This document shows positions 62,501-64,000 of a stretch of DNA of 64,000 bases, piece by piece; positions within the stretch are counted from its first letter, which is position 1; each line of letters begins with the position of its first letter. Made by a program: the position numbers and the translations under genes. Origin of the DNA: Choristoneura fumiferana. Lineage: Eukaryota > Arthropoda > Insecta > Lepidoptera > Tortricidae. The stretch spans positions 186,001 through 250,000 of the forward strand of contig NC_133495.1 of assembly GCF_025370935.1 (NCBI RefSeq), written 5' to 3'. The notes below the pieces were generated by a model. The model was not told the DNA's origin. It saw nothing but the letters and a program-made list of their open reading frames with translations, and ran no database searches.

Positions 62501-63710
62501 ATTCCGTGGCAGCGGGCACGCTTTGAGGCCGTCGCCGTCCGCCCACAGCAGACGTTCGAAATGGATGTCCAGGGCCAGAGGCCGAGCGCCTGTCGCTAAC
62601 TCCACCTGCAATATACATGCACGGCGTACTTATACATATACTTATAAAGAGTCCATTTACAATATTTGAAAATCGTAGTGCATATACAAACTCAAACTCA
62701 CAACATTTACTCACATAATAAAACACACTACATCACAACAAAGATATACAATAAAAACATGAATATGAAAAGACAGAGAAATTGACAAGATTTCATTTTT
62801 TTAACCCCTGTAAATTACTACAGGAATCGAAAGAGTTTTGCCTCCTGATCATGGGCAAATATTTATTATAATTTATTTCTCCATATTTAAAAAAATACAA
62901 AAAATTTAAAAAATATATATGAATTTGCCAACACTTCACACAGAATAGATGTTTTCTTTGCCTTTTTCACCAGAAGCAGGAGCTGTCATAAATTTGACAA
63001 CATCTACGTCAGGTTTACGTGATCTTTTTTTTTTAATAGAGACTAGACAAAAGTAATGGATCTATTGTGTGGTAGTTTTGGAGTTATCCCCTTTTAGAAT
63101 AAGCACATTTTAAAAAGAATATTACAATTTATTACGGGTTTTATTGAAACACGTTGTAAAGGTTTGATAAAACCGGGTAAGACACGGACGAAACGAAAAC
63201 ATTACTACAACTTACAGTAAAGAATTCTCCAGTTTTCACGTCCAGGAATTGTATGGAAGCAGAGGCGAGGTTGACCCAGTAGAGCCAGCCGCTCACCGGT
63301 TCTACCGTCAAACCTATTAACAAACAATACACGAGTAGTTAGCGGATAGCATCTATTTCCTTCTACTTAGAGCTGATTCCCACTTGTCGGATGTCGGGCC
63401 CAGATTTTAACCGGATGTTCCAGTGACAGAACATTTTATATGAAACTTTTTATGCTTGCCCGACACCCGATATTTTTTATTTCGTTCACTCATTTCATCC
63501 GTTTCATTATTTTCATTTCAAATACATTTATTATAAGGTACTTATATTCTATGACAAGTAGGAATTGAACACTTACTGGCCACGCCAGCGAGAAGTGGGT
63601 CGCGAGCGGCATCCAGTATAGTGCGGCGGCCAGTACAGTCGCCGGCGGCGCTCTCGATACGCACGCCGATGCCGTCGCCCTCGCTCGTCACGGCCATGTA
63701 CAGTCGGCCC
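20477..63710 (-). CDS. LRP1: LRP1 (LDL receptor-related protein 1), partial gene, 39 exons e1-e39
   Basis: This is the middle to 3' portion of a giant type I endocytic receptor that binds many ligands through LDLa clusters and releases them in endosomes through YWTD beta-propellers. I chained 39 minus-strand exons. Every intron is GT-AG and every phase matches, apart from single-base losses inside e19 and e37. The order is propeller end, EGF, propeller, EGF, propeller, EGF, nine LDLa, two EGF (second calcium-binding), propeller, EGF, eleven LDLa. From family knowledge, this order and signatures such as FxNRYY, NVYWCDKG, YFADAREDY and KCIPFWW before CD and DDCGDGSDE match LRP1 clusters III-IV rather than LDLR, VLDLR, LRP4 or LRP5/6. 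Megalin (LRP2) has a similar layout and is the main alternative. The N-terminus lies right of the window; the membrane and cytoplasmic part is missing beyond the gap at 19755-19854. Confidence 0.88.
20800..21440. mobile_element. composite foldback: TGGTCACGTGAC element with a second foldback inside
   Basis: Outer arms contain tggtcacgtgac near 20835 and gtcacgtgaccagatttatc near 21405, matching the element at 51788. Inside, 20975-21225 is an independent imperfect inverted repeat (atatggtttttcctactcaa and complement). Confidence 0.68.
21743..21883. mobile_element. Harbinger-like MITE
   Basis: 141-bp foldback of the GGGGCTGTTTCACC family flanked by TTA, 67 bp from exon e38. Confidence 0.88.
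21953..22041 (-). CDS. LRP1: LRP1 exon e38, LDLa 10 (end)
   Basis: CGNNSCVPPSLLCDGFRD then CDDGSDENEHA completes LDLa 10; the final cysteine comes from the e38/e39 junction. Phase 2 in, 1 out. A Harbinger-like MITE ends 67 bp from the donor. Confidence 0.94.
22227..22452 (+). repeat. dispersed repeat ending in a GACA microsatellite
   Basis: accaaatttcaagtcgatgc to acagacagacagacaac. A related diverged copy is at 52575-52760. Lies in the e37-e38 intron. Confidence 0.55.
22786..23003 (-). CDS. LRP1: LRP1 exon e37, LDLa 8 (end), 9 and 10 (start); one base missing
   Basis: EWWCDGSVDC then, after a missing G near 22970, DGSDEESC completes LDLa 8. CGARLACGGAACAPAAWRC then DGRRDCAAGEDEARC is LDLa 9. 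CPPPMFR opens LDLa 10. Length is 218 where phase needs 219. The break sits in a GC-rich run and is probably a sequencing error. Confidence 0.85.
23004..23936. other. intron e36-e37, no gene
   Basis: AT-rich sequence without a recognisable repeat, frame or RNA. Confidence 0.6.
23937..24080 (-). CDS. LRP1: LRP1 exon e36, LDLa 7 (end) and 8 (start)
   Basis: CANGECIRGLLRCSGGPE then CADGSDEVGC completes LDLa 7. CAARARPCRTPPQCVLR begins LDLa 8. The exon is extremely GC-rich. Phase 2 in and out. Confidence 0.92.
24260..24765 (+). mobile_element. non-autonomous hAT-like element, 506 bp
   Basis: Terminal inverted repeats caaggagcggaatttctcat and the reverse complement at 24744-24765. An 8-bp target duplication acaataaa (24252-24259 and 24766-24773) is diagnostic of hAT-type transposition. 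From 24484 the plus strand encodes about 45 codons that look like the start of a BED zinc finger (KWIKKHPLL, then CSKC) before a stop. The transposase body is missing. Confidence 0.85.
25107..25300 (-). CDS. LRP1: LRP1 exon e35, LDLa 5 (end), 6 and 7 (start)
   Basis: ADCPLHEDEASC closes LDLa 5. ACEATYFRCADGRCIPGRWR then CDFEDDCGDLSDEQNC is LDLa 6. CSETEFR opens LDLa 7. Phase 0 in, 2 out, with the border just before a cysteine. Confidence 0.96.
25471..26281. repeat. TCCR tetranucleotide microsatellite, about 800 bp
   Basis: Irregular run of tccg and tcca (some tctg, tcag, cttc) quadruplets ending in catcgcatcgcatcgca. It lies in the intron between e34 and e35. Because TCC-type quadruplets lack stops it yields long low-complexity reading frames on both strands. 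Confidence 0.97.
26300..27230. other. intron e34-e35 remainder, no gene
   Basis: After the microsatellite, AT-rich sequence with no recognised element. Confidence 0.55.
27231..27404 (-). CDS. LRP1: LRP1 exon e34, LDLa 4 (end) and 5 (start)
   Basis: FMCGDGSCVPDVWVCDTDAD then CADGADEGAHC completes LDLa 4 (GADE at the calcium site). TCPPRHFRCASGRCIPREWL then CDAE begins LDLa 5. Phase 0 both sides. Confidence 0.95.
27483..28167. mobile_element. 685-bp MITE, CAGCCTTATTCATAAAA family
   Basis: Complete element flanked by TTA, in the e33-e34 intron. Internal sequence is shared with 13939-14590 and 53879-54569, with no transposase frame. Confidence 0.87.
28625..29750. repeat. tandem array of ~120-bp units inside the Helitron
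   Basis: The phrase catgaaatttggtatgtagg recurs about nine times at 111-122 bp intervals, with gatattcccacgggatagg in each unit. Units are 80-95 percent alike by eye. Confidence 0.9.
29761..30012 (+). mobile_element. ~250-bp dispersed repeat nested in the Helitron
   Basis: agttttgtaactaagggacc to tgaataaatgatttgaattt, repeated almost unchanged at 60070-60324. The 3' end resembles a LINE/SINE tail; family unknown to me. Confidence 0.7.
30479..30637 (-). CDS. LRP1: LRP1 exon e33, LDLa 3 of cluster IV
   Basis: FTCLSSQLKCAGNATAGTAA then RCVPAAARCDGVRDCPSGDD and ERDC form LDLa 3, with a sequon (NAT) and a longer first loop. CKPDH starts LDLa 4. Phase 0 both sides. Confidence 0.94.
31041..31240 (+). 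mobile_element. short Helitron, 200 bp
   Basis: tcccactaatattataaatg to ggcaacagctag, no coding. It sits directly downstream of the e32 donor; its last bases are also the first bases of the window's left copy. Confidence 0.72.
31290..31454 (-). CDS. LRP1: LRP1 exon e32, LDLa repeats 1 (end) and 2 of cluster IV
   Basis: DDCGDGSDEPASC closes LDLa 1. FRCSPGQFQCGGGGRCLHPA then LICDATNHCADGSDERDC is LDLa 2. Phase 0 both sides, donor gtaaat. Last exon shared with the left copy inside this window. Confidence 0.96.
31655..31731. repeat. 31-bp inverted repeat with 15-bp loop (right copy)
   Basis: Counterpart of 716-792. Confidence 0.88.
31840..32054 (-). CDS. LRP1: LRP1 exon e31, EGF module and first half-LDLa of cluster IV
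   Basis: LCAQLNCSGLCLLTPATE then CECPEHFVLAADGRSC is an EGF. NCTSAHFVCASTLKCIPFWW then RCDTQ begins the first LDLa, and the KCIPFWW stretch is nearly invariant in LRP1. Phase 1 in, 0 out. Confidence 0.95.
32073..32490 (+). mobile_element. Helitron fragment with nested foldback (right copy)
   Basis: Counterpart of 1356-1770. Confidence 0.65.
32201..32352. mobile_element. 152-bp foldback element (right copy)
   Basis: Counterpart of 1484-1634. Confidence 0.8.
32607..32727 (-). CDS. LRP1: LRP1 exon e30, end of fourth propeller
   Basis: ANATEDKSAGGAYECKTVAL then HKPMDLRVHHPARQPPAP, ending with the RPMDLxVxHxxRQP strand that closes LRP propellers. Donor gtttgt is weak but the phase (1) fits e31. 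Confidence 0.93.
32783..32923. mobile_element. Harbinger-like MITE (right copy of 2065-2204)
   Basis: 141-bp foldback flanked by TAA. Confidence 0.87.
33089..33229. mobile_element. Harbinger-like MITE (right copy of 2370-2508)
   Basis: 141-bp foldback flanked by TAA. Confidence 0.87.
33594..33721 (-). CDS. LRP1: LRP1 exon e29, beta-propeller blade (YWSD)
   Basis: HVFALTVWEGRVYWSDWETR matches the HxFALTxxExxxYWTDWET blade of LRP1. Phase 1 in, 0 out. Confidence 0.96.
34128..34345 (-). CDS. LRP1: LRP1 exon e28, beta-propeller blades (YWSD, YFAD)
   Basis: TIYWSDWGMSPHIGRAGMDG, then WPNALVV and LYFADAREDYI. The xYxADAREDYI strand is conserved with vertebrate LRP1. Phase 2 in, 1 out. The left copy lacks one G in the run near 3529. 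Confidence 0.96.
34640..34720 (+). mobile_element. tRNA-like SINE head fragment (right copy)
   Basis: Counterpart of 3950-4030, one base change in the spacer. Confidence 0.6.
34943..35130 (-). CDS. LRP1: LRP1 exon e27, beta-propeller blade (YWCD)
   Basis: NPDGLAVDWVAGNVYWCDKG followed by TDTLEVSRTDGTHRRVLI. The YWCDKG variant of YWTD at this blade is shared with vertebrate LRP1, which supports the orthology. Acceptor caatag, phase 0 in, 2 out. Confidence 0.96.
35370..35549 (-). mobile_element. SINE family A, shortened (right copy)
   Basis: Counterpart of 4645-4830 in the e26-e27 intron, so the insertion is older than the split of the two copies. Confidence 0.8.
35812..36032 (-). CDS. LRP1: LRP1 exon e26, opening of the fourth propeller (YWSD)
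   Basis: EPASLIFTNRYYIRRVSLDE is close to the vertebrate LRP1 sequence at this spot (LIFANRYYLR-type). Then NAVALDMEWERRCLYWSDV, the first blade. Phase 1 in, 0 out. Confidence 0.96.
36033..37284. other. intron e25-e26, right copy: no gene
   Basis: Same content as 5316-6550, with an extra 13-bp cgcgacttttgtc duplication near 36797. Confidence 0.6.
37285..37367 (-). CDS. LRP1: LRP1 exon e25, second half of calcium-binding EGF
   Basis: RNTIGSFVCSCENGYKLMED then GVSC completes the cbEGF begun in e24 (NTxGSFxCxCxxGY motif). Phase 2 in, 1 out. Confidence 0.95.
37841..39040. repeat. 100-bp minisatellite, 12 units, spanning an EGF exon end and donor
   Basis: The motif cgtgttacctgcagtggtgg recurs every 100 bp exactly, twelve times. 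On the minus strand each unit encodes the RAGWRR to CDHHC part of the EGF pair and ends with donor gtaaca. The left copy has one unit at this place (7104-7203). Units differ at a few sites only. Confidence 0.96.
38949..39111 (-). CDS. LRP1: LRP1 exon e24, EGF module and start of a calcium-binding EGF
   Basis: INECMIRNGGCPHNCTELPV then CWCRAGWRRAPRACADVDEC. DVDEC is the calcium-binding EGF signature. The exon ends CDHHC in phase 2 at donor gtaaca. It overlaps the rightmost unit of the 100-bp minisatellite, whose other eleven units lie in the intron and repeat this exon end and donor. Confidence 0.92.
39289..39435 (-). mobile_element. Helitron 3' part (right copy)
   Basis: Counterpart of 7445-7592. 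Confidence 0.6.
39838..39928 (+). mobile_element. LINE 3' end fragment (right copy)
   Basis: Counterpart of 7937-8022, one SNP in cagtgggac. Confidence 0.55.
40136..40306 (-). CDS. LRP1: LRP1 exon e23, last LDLa of cluster III
   Basis: CAAGEWQCSNRACVPRAALC then DSRDDCGDYSDEWRC is an LDLa with YSDE at the calcium site. Phase 1 in and out. Nine LDLa are recognisable from e17 to here; vertebrate LRP1 has ten in this cluster. Confidence 0.94.
40387..40478 (-). mobile_element. truncated SINE family B insertion (right copy only)
   Basis: About 90 bp of SINE B tail and body flanked by a direct repeat ttaaatataa. The left copy at about 8460 has one copy of this repeat and no insert. Confidence 0.8.
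40670..40883 (-). mobile_element. short Helitron, 214 bp (right copy)
   Basis: Minus strand starts tcccagtaatgttataatgc and ends at CTAG (40670). The left copy has only a short related fragment at 8680-8735. Confidence 0.72.
41083..41212. mobile_element. 130-bp TACAGTCAACCA foldback MITE (right copy)
   Basis: Counterpart of 8897-9026. Confidence 0.72.
41306..41549 (-). CDS. LRP1: LRP1 exon e22, LDLa second half plus a further LDLa
   Basis: GLYCDGDADCSDGSDEPPGC completes the LDLa of e21. A proline-threonine-rich linker follows, then CAEPGALYCAGRCLSPELVC and DGRDHCLDGLGEGAGSDED, an LDLa with an enlarged last loop. Leaves in phase 1 after FMC. Confidence 0.93.
41570..41845 (-). mobile_element. 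SINE family B (right copy)
   Basis: Counterpart of 9380-9660, about 20 bp upstream of the exon e22 acceptor. Confidence 0.8.
42044..42198. mobile_element. 155-bp MITE, CCCCCTTATTCATAAA family
   Basis: Second member, same length, opposite orientation, TAA flanks, in the e21-e22 intron of the right copy. Confidence 0.9.
42668..42843 (-). CDS. LRP1: LRP1 exon e21, LDLa repeat plus start of the next
   Basis: CTPDEFSCGSLCIRSAARC then DGVADCQFAEDEADC is an LDLa; CAPRAFRCAAERTCLHE starts the next, which e22 completes. Phase 0 out. Confidence 0.93.
43335..43481 (-). CDS. LRP1: LRP1 exon e20, LDLa repeat
   Basis: EHFDTTTPQTLCSEDQFSCS then ECIPLTWRCDG and DCSDGSDELMHC form a full LDLa with an unusual extra insert (STEGIE) between cysteines 2 and 3. 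Acceptor ccacag, phase 1 at both ends. Confidence 0.94.
43709..44613. repeat. 151-bp minisatellite, 6 units (right copy)
   Basis: Same unit as at 12307-13811, but six copies. This version reads gtgtgcggtc where the left array reads gtgtgtggtc, so the two arrays have been homogenised separately. Confidence 0.95.
44500..44719 (-). CDS. LRP1: LRP1 exon e19, two LDLa repeats; 3' part lies in the 151-bp minisatellite
   Basis: CDDGTCVPLSARC through CADGSDEAGC completes the LDLa begun in e18. CGAGGGCYLPQWRCDG through DCPDG starts another. In this unit one C of the CCCC run is missing near 44525, which shifts the frame before DEAGC; the other units keep it. The donor gtcagt at 44494-44499 is the junction repeated in every minisatellite unit. 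With the base restored the phases (2 in, 1 out) fit. Confidence 0.85.
44739..45366. mobile_element. same MITE, right end deleted (right copy)
   Basis: Matches 13939-14530 but breaks off at ttttttcgcatttcacgatg, where the left copy continues to the terminus. A deletion in this copy removed the right end and some flank. Confidence 0.78.
45850..46028 (+). mobile_element. ~178-bp insertion, right copy only
   Basis: gcccaacggtgctggctgaa to gaataaatctattttctttctttctt. The left copy at 15122 reads straight through. The 3' (ttct)n tail suggests a retroposed element. Confidence 0.7.
46092..46233 (-). CDS. LRP1: LRP1 exon e18, LDLa repeat of cluster III
   Basis: CPADTVSCGAGGRCVRAGAL then CDGVDDCDDGSDETVC is a complete LDLa with DGSDE. 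CPDTQFR starts the next LDLa, which finishes in e19, so the module border and exon border are staggered. Phase 1 in, 2 out. Confidence 0.95.
46283..46410. mobile_element. GCTAGTCTGAAA foldback-type MITE, fragment (right copy)
   Basis: Counterpart of 15375-15515. Confidence 0.6.
46694..47092. mobile_element. same foldback interrupted by a MITE (right copy)
   Basis: Arms as in 15799-16036; 46755-46909 is a later MITE inserted inside. Confidence 0.74.
46755..46909. mobile_element. 155-bp MITE, CCCCCTTATTCATAAA family (right copy only)
   Basis: Foldback with inverted ends cccccttattcata and tatgaataaggggg and TAA on both sides. The left copy at about 15855 has a single TAA and no insert. Confidence 0.92.
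47146..47403 (-). CDS. LRP1: LRP1 exon e17, EGF module plus first LDLa of cluster III
   Basis: DPCATLNGGCAEIC through CSCTAGREL is an EGF module. CPDGQFACAEGECIPEELVC then DGIPNCGPGDASDED is an LDLa repeat with the acidic SDE calcium site. Phases 1 in and 1 out match e16 and e18. The intron upstream begins with a chimeric SINE only about 50 bp away. Confidence 0.95.
47460..47836 (-). mobile_element. chimeric SINE: family A head on family B body (right copy)
   Basis: Same junction as at 16625, here near 47683, about 57 bp upstream of exon e17. Its presence in both copies shows the fusion is not an assembly slip. Confidence 0.75.
47876..48127 (+). mobile_element. dispersed repeat with ttaaacgggtggaccgattt (right copy)
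   Basis: Counterpart of 16800-17065; it ends against the e16 donor. Confidence 0.65.
48141..48327 (-). CDS. LRP1: LRP1 exon e16, last blade of third propeller (FWSD)
   Basis: IVVRSGAEHPFDVAACRGWV then FWSDWVGRGVL, a closing blade, ending MGLVCVTPTHQT. Donor gtcagt, phase 1 out. The reading frame is open here, while the left copy has lost 5 bp. Confidence 0.93.
49341..49545 (-). CDS. LRP1: LRP1 exon e15, beta-propeller blades (YWTN, FWAD)
   Basis: RLYWTNWNDSNPRIQRAY and later NGLAIEHTTRMLFWADARLD give two blades. Phase 2 in, 0 out. It is the first exon shared with the left copy, where it has identical length. Confidence 0.95.
49701..49925 (+). mobile_element. hAT-like terminus, fragment (right copy)
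   Basis: Counterpart of 19037-19265. Confidence 0.5.
50050..50275 (+). mobile_element. LINE reverse-transcriptase C-terminal fragment (right copy)
   Basis: Same fragment, slightly better preserved: one frame reads MEDDVRKVAGSNWIQRAQCR then DEWKKL, the other GRPQVRW. A frameshift separates them. Confidence 0.65.
50387..50585 (-). CDS. LRP1: LRP1 exon e14, beta-propeller blade (YWTC)
   Basis: GMVFESRTKTLYWTCNSASI is a blade start, then two strands ending RPRGIDVDPCES. It has a sequon (NAS). This exon has no counterpart in the left copy: homology between the copies stops at about 50275, just downstream of it. Confidence 0.92.
50800..50887. repeat. ~36-bp-arm hairpin in e14-e13 intron
   Basis: acaagttacaatttacaagc gg tagtctct and its complement flank caatgcatactgtta. 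Situated after a degraded Helitron-like stretch at 50607-50790. Confidence 0.75.
51644..51784. mobile_element. Harbinger-like MITE, diverged
   Basis: Same foldback family with a changed left end (cccctgcttcactatcc), flanked by TAA. It abuts another foldback starting at 51788. Confidence 0.82.
51788..52175. mobile_element. ~388-bp foldback MITE with GGTGCCCCCACATGCAG ends
   Basis: Left end gggtgcccccacatgcagtt and right end gactgcatgtggtcccaac are inverted. The arms share gcgataaatctggtcacgtg. It lies directly against the Harbinger MITE ending at 51784. Confidence 0.75.
52344..52474 (-). CDS. LRP1: LRP1 exon e13, beta-propeller blade (FYSD)
   Basis: Contains RLFYSDIQRGAIGSVHFDGS, with FYSD in the YWTD position, followed by DHKTLLT. 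Phase 2 in, 1 out. An alternate frame would meet an immediate stop, which fixes the phase. Confidence 0.92.
52811..52913 (-). CDS. LRP1: LRP1 exon e12, first strand of third propeller
   Basis: YKSFLMYSRVTKIDSIHLED is the standard 'xxFLMYSR' opening of an LRP propeller after an EGF, followed by NSPYPPIQN. Phase 1 in, 2 out. Confidence 0.9.
53477..53645 (-). CDS. LRP1: LRP1 exon e11, EGF-like module
   Basis: After a spacer rich in A, S and P it reads NPCGAANGGCEALCLWDG then CVCPHGDL, the NPC..NGGC..LC signature of the LRP1 EGF modules that follow propellers. Leaves in phase 1. Confidence 0.93.
53879..54569. mobile_element. 691-bp MITE, same family, nested in an older repeat
   Basis: Complete element flanked by TTA. 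The flanks 53775-53878 and 54570-54640 together match the minus strand of the repeat at 16800-17065, so the MITE jumped into it. Confidence 0.87.
54894..54993 (-). CDS. LRP1: LRP1 exon e10, end of second propeller
   Basis: Encodes MLNRGSILSAPLTNLSDY then KILLDNAGDSLKDLF, the closing blade strand before the EGF of e11. It contains a sequon (NLS). Phase 2 in, 0 out. Confidence 0.85.
55257..55460. mobile_element. ~204-bp foldback MITE with CGGTTTCAGA..AGCGTT ends
   Basis: Left end gggcggtttcagagtagcgt pairs with aacgctagtctgaaaccgtg at the right. GC-rich alternating interior (cgcgtatatgc, gcgcgtgtacgcg). Confidence 0.72.
55541..55692 (-). CDS. LRP1: LRP1 exon e9, beta-propeller blades (YWAD, YWID)
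   Basis: Opens NEMIYWADTWDPSIWRMRYD and ends AIHNRTLYWIDT, so it carries one YWAD blade and the start of the next. Phase 0 in, phase 2 out, with donor gtgagt. Confidence 0.92.
56199..56411 (-). mobile_element. complete short Helitron, 213 bp
   Basis: Minus strand: TCCATACTAATATTATAAAT at the 5' end (56411), and the GC stem gcgggcgaagccgcggg then CTAG at the 3' end (56199), between host A and T. Confidence 0.85.
56412..57182. other. intron e8-e9 segment with a 127-codon frame of unknown meaning
   Basis: A plus-strand frame 56407-56790 starts inside the Helitron end and shows no domain. A piece (cgtgcattgagcgggcagca) resembles 59310-59330, so it is more likely a repeat than a gene. The rest is AT-rich with a (gt)n run near 57098. 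Confidence 0.5.
57183..57449 (+). mobile_element. LINE-like 3' repeat, plus orientation
   Basis: cttgtgcaaggtccgcccgg through gggcggtggtgatctcttac to gaataaaaaaaaa. An inverted partner lies at 57897-58168; exon e8 is between them. Confidence 0.75.
57573..57709 (-). CDS. LRP1: LRP1 exon e8, beta-propeller blade
   Basis: LVVDSVRGWLFLSGGGWIQR occupies the blade start with LFLS in the YWTD position, followed by LDGSQRDLLYNGT. It leaves in phase 0 (SE). The exon sits between two inverted copies of one LINE-like repeat (57183-57449 plus, 57897-58168 minus). Confidence 0.9.
57897..58168 (-). mobile_element. LINE-like 3' repeat, minus orientation
   Basis: Inverted partner of 57183-57449 beginning with ttttttttatgcgactggat. 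About 95 percent alike by eye over 250 bp. Confidence 0.75.
58521..58649. mobile_element. 129-bp TACAGTCACCAGCA foldback MITE
   Basis: Inverted ends tacagtcaccagca and tgctggtgactgta, with inner arms containing atatctgaca. Similar terminus to the 8897 element but a different interior. Confidence 0.75.
58852..58988. mobile_element. Harbinger-like MITE
   Basis: 137-bp foldback, flanked by TAA, in the e7-e8 intron. Confidence 0.87.
59089..59217 (-). CDS. LRP1: LRP1 exon e7, beta-propeller blade (YWAD)
   Basis: GLAVDWVAGNMYWADPRRG is a textbook LAVDW..NxYWAD blade followed by RADGSHRYVLID. Phase 1 at both borders. A Harbinger-like MITE ends 100 bp upstream of the donor side, at 58852-58988. Confidence 0.93.
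59218..60069. other. intron e6-e7 segment, no gene
   Basis: Low-complexity AT tracts (ttttttttttttcaaatatt near 59560) and no recognised element. Confidence 0.55.
60070..60324 (+). mobile_element. ~250-bp dispersed repeat, second copy
   Basis: Same repeat as 29761-30012, in the e6-e7 intron. Confidence 0.7.
60542..60673 (-). CDS. LRP1: LRP1 exon e6, beta-propeller blade (YWAD)
   Basis: DGDWIYWADSESGVVARARR followed by DGTGRAAL gives one full YWTD blade; ends PVDWLS. Phase 1 at both ends, so the blade-encoding exons e5-e7 are symmetric (1-1). Confidence 0.92.
60772..61015 (-). mobile_element. SINE family B
   Basis: Starts with the (atc)n tail at 60772, then the standard body. The head at 60985-61015 reads gcgggccgggatttgaaccc on the plus strand, i.e. 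a degenerate box B. Confidence 0.8.
61121..61249 (-). CDS. LRP1: LRP1 exon e5, first blade of second propeller
   Basis: Begins EDEILVYSMSGEIRAL, the usual first strand after the EGF in LRP propellers, and ends CTALDYRA, leading into the first YWAD of e6. Phase 1 at both borders. Confidence 0.88.
61782..61955 (-). CDS. LRP1: LRP1 exon e4, EGF-like module
   Basis: Starts ERVLSLRVYD after a polypyrimidine-cag acceptor. It then has a six-cysteine EGF pattern (GACARRG, CAHLCLPV, CACAAGYSVNG) typical of the LRP EGF that packs under each propeller. One sequon (NGT) occurs at the start and another (NGT) near the end. Confidence 0.9.
62050..62349 (-). mobile_element. SINE family A
   Basis: Nearly complete copy in the e3-e4 intron: the tail at 62050-62115 is duplicated (two cac-ttgacac starts), and the box B-like ggttcgattcccg is at 62280-62305 on the minus strand. 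Confidence 0.85.
62446..62605 (-). CDS. LRP1: LRP1 exon e3, last blade of the propeller
   Basis: 53 codons with ALDIHFERLLWADGDG, a blade with LLWAD in the YWTD position, then an N-glycosylation sequon NHT and two cysteines. Donor gtgagt, phase 1 out. It closes the propeller before the EGF module of e4. Confidence 0.88.
62606..63215. other. intron e2-e3, no gene
   Basis: AT-rich, no recognised repeat or frame. Confidence 0.6.
63216..63313 (-). CDS. LRP1: LRP1 exon e2, beta-propeller blade (YWVN)
   Basis: Encodes SLTVEPVSGWLYWVNLAS, a canonical LAVDxxxxxLYWTD blade start, followed by a FLDVKTGEFF strand. Phases 1 in and 0 out match e1 and e3. Confidence 0.9.
63577..63710 (-). CDS. LRP1: LRP1 exon e1, beta-propeller blade
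   Basis: Minus-strand exon between acceptor ctag and donor gtaagt, entering in phase 2 and leaving in phase 1. It opens with RLYMAV, a blade strand of the YWTD type, includes an RIES strand and a TILD segment, and closes with LLAGVA. It is the first exon of the gene inside the window; the preceding exon is outside. Confidence 0.85.
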
Positions 63711-63740
63711 CTAGGACATCAACATACAGTAAGAAAACCA

Positions 63741-63950
63741 ATCAACTAAAGGAGCTGCCACACCGCTGCTTAAAAAACGCTGACGGTACGGAATCGCAGT
63801 GACGCATCGTATGCGCACCGTTTTTATCGCATGCTCTCCACACCGCTGCTTAAAATACGGAATCGCAGTGACGTGCCGTAAACGTCAGGACTTTACCGAA
63901 CAAATGTCGTGATGTTTACGGCACGTCACTGCGATTCCGCACCGTTTGCG
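63741..63950. repeat. foldback next to exon e1
   Basis: ggaatcgcagtgacgtgccg to 63885 pairs with the complement at 63910-63939. The preceding 63745-63845 segment repeats the phrase ccacaccgctgcttaaaa. Probably a MITE, which may continue outside the window. Confidence 0.65.
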
Positions 63951-64000
63951 TGTTAATATATATGGCTGCTTCTTAAATGAAGCGCGGAGTGTGCGGGGAG

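Noticed and set aside
20477..63710. Megalin (LRP2), LRP4 or VLDLR instead of LRP1
   Set aside because: LRP4 and VLDLR lack the two large LDLa clusters separated by EGF-EGF-propeller-EGF. LRP2 shares the layout, but the e24-e32 sequence is closer to what I know of LRP1.

Overview
The window is a piece of a lepidopteran (moth or butterfly) nuclear genome. The supporting signs are GC-rich exons in AT-rich introns, tRNA-derived SINEs, short Helitrons starting TC..ACTAATATTATAAA and ending CTAG, and many foldback MITEs with TAA/TTA target duplications. I recognise one gene: the ortholog of LDL receptor-related protein 1 (LRP1), entirely on the minus strand. Neither its 5' end (signal peptide, LDLa clusters I-II) nor its 3' end (last propeller, transmembrane segment, NPxY tail) is present, so no promoter or poly(A) site of the gene can be annotated.

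Gene layout, 5' to 3' on the minus strand. From 63710 down to 20477 I can chain 39 exons (named e1-e39 here). All have GT-AG borders and all codon phases match, giving about 6.27 kb of coding sequence (about 2,090 codons). The order is: end of a YWTD beta-propeller (e1-e3), EGF (e4), propeller (e5-e10), EGF (e11), propeller (e12-e16), EGF (e17), a cluster of nine recognisable LDLa repeats corresponding to LRP1 cluster III (e17-e23), two EGF modules of which the second is calcium-binding (e24-e25), propeller (e26-e30), EGF (e31), and eleven LDLa repeats corresponding to cluster IV (e31-e39). The last repeat is cut at the 19755-19854 assembly gap. This module order and the sequence of the cluster III-IV region fit LRP1.

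Duplication. Positions 1 to about 19612 repeat about 31222-50275: the same exons e15-e32 in the same order and orientation, with nearly the same introns. The left copy carries several 1-5 bp coding indels, different transposon insertions and different minisatellite lengths. It is joined to the rest by exactly 100 Ns, and the exon phases across that junction do not match. The simplest reading is two overlapping haplotype contigs scaffolded end to end (a false duplication), not a real internal gene duplication.

Repeats. Two coding minisatellites each straddle a 5' splice site of LRP1: a 151-bp unit in an LDLa exon (10 copies left, 6 right) and a 100-bp unit in an EGF exon (1 copy left, 12 right). 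The introns hold several MITE families (two or three PIF/Harbinger-like), a non-autonomous hAT element with a BED-finger-like remnant and an 8-bp target duplication, Helitrons (one with an internal ~120-bp tandem array), a Copia pol fragment, LINE 3' fragments, two SINE families including a head-swapped chimera, and an ~800-bp tetranucleotide microsatellite. I see no second protein-coding gene, no bona fide tRNA or rRNA gene, no CRISPR array, and no sign of a new multi-gene system.
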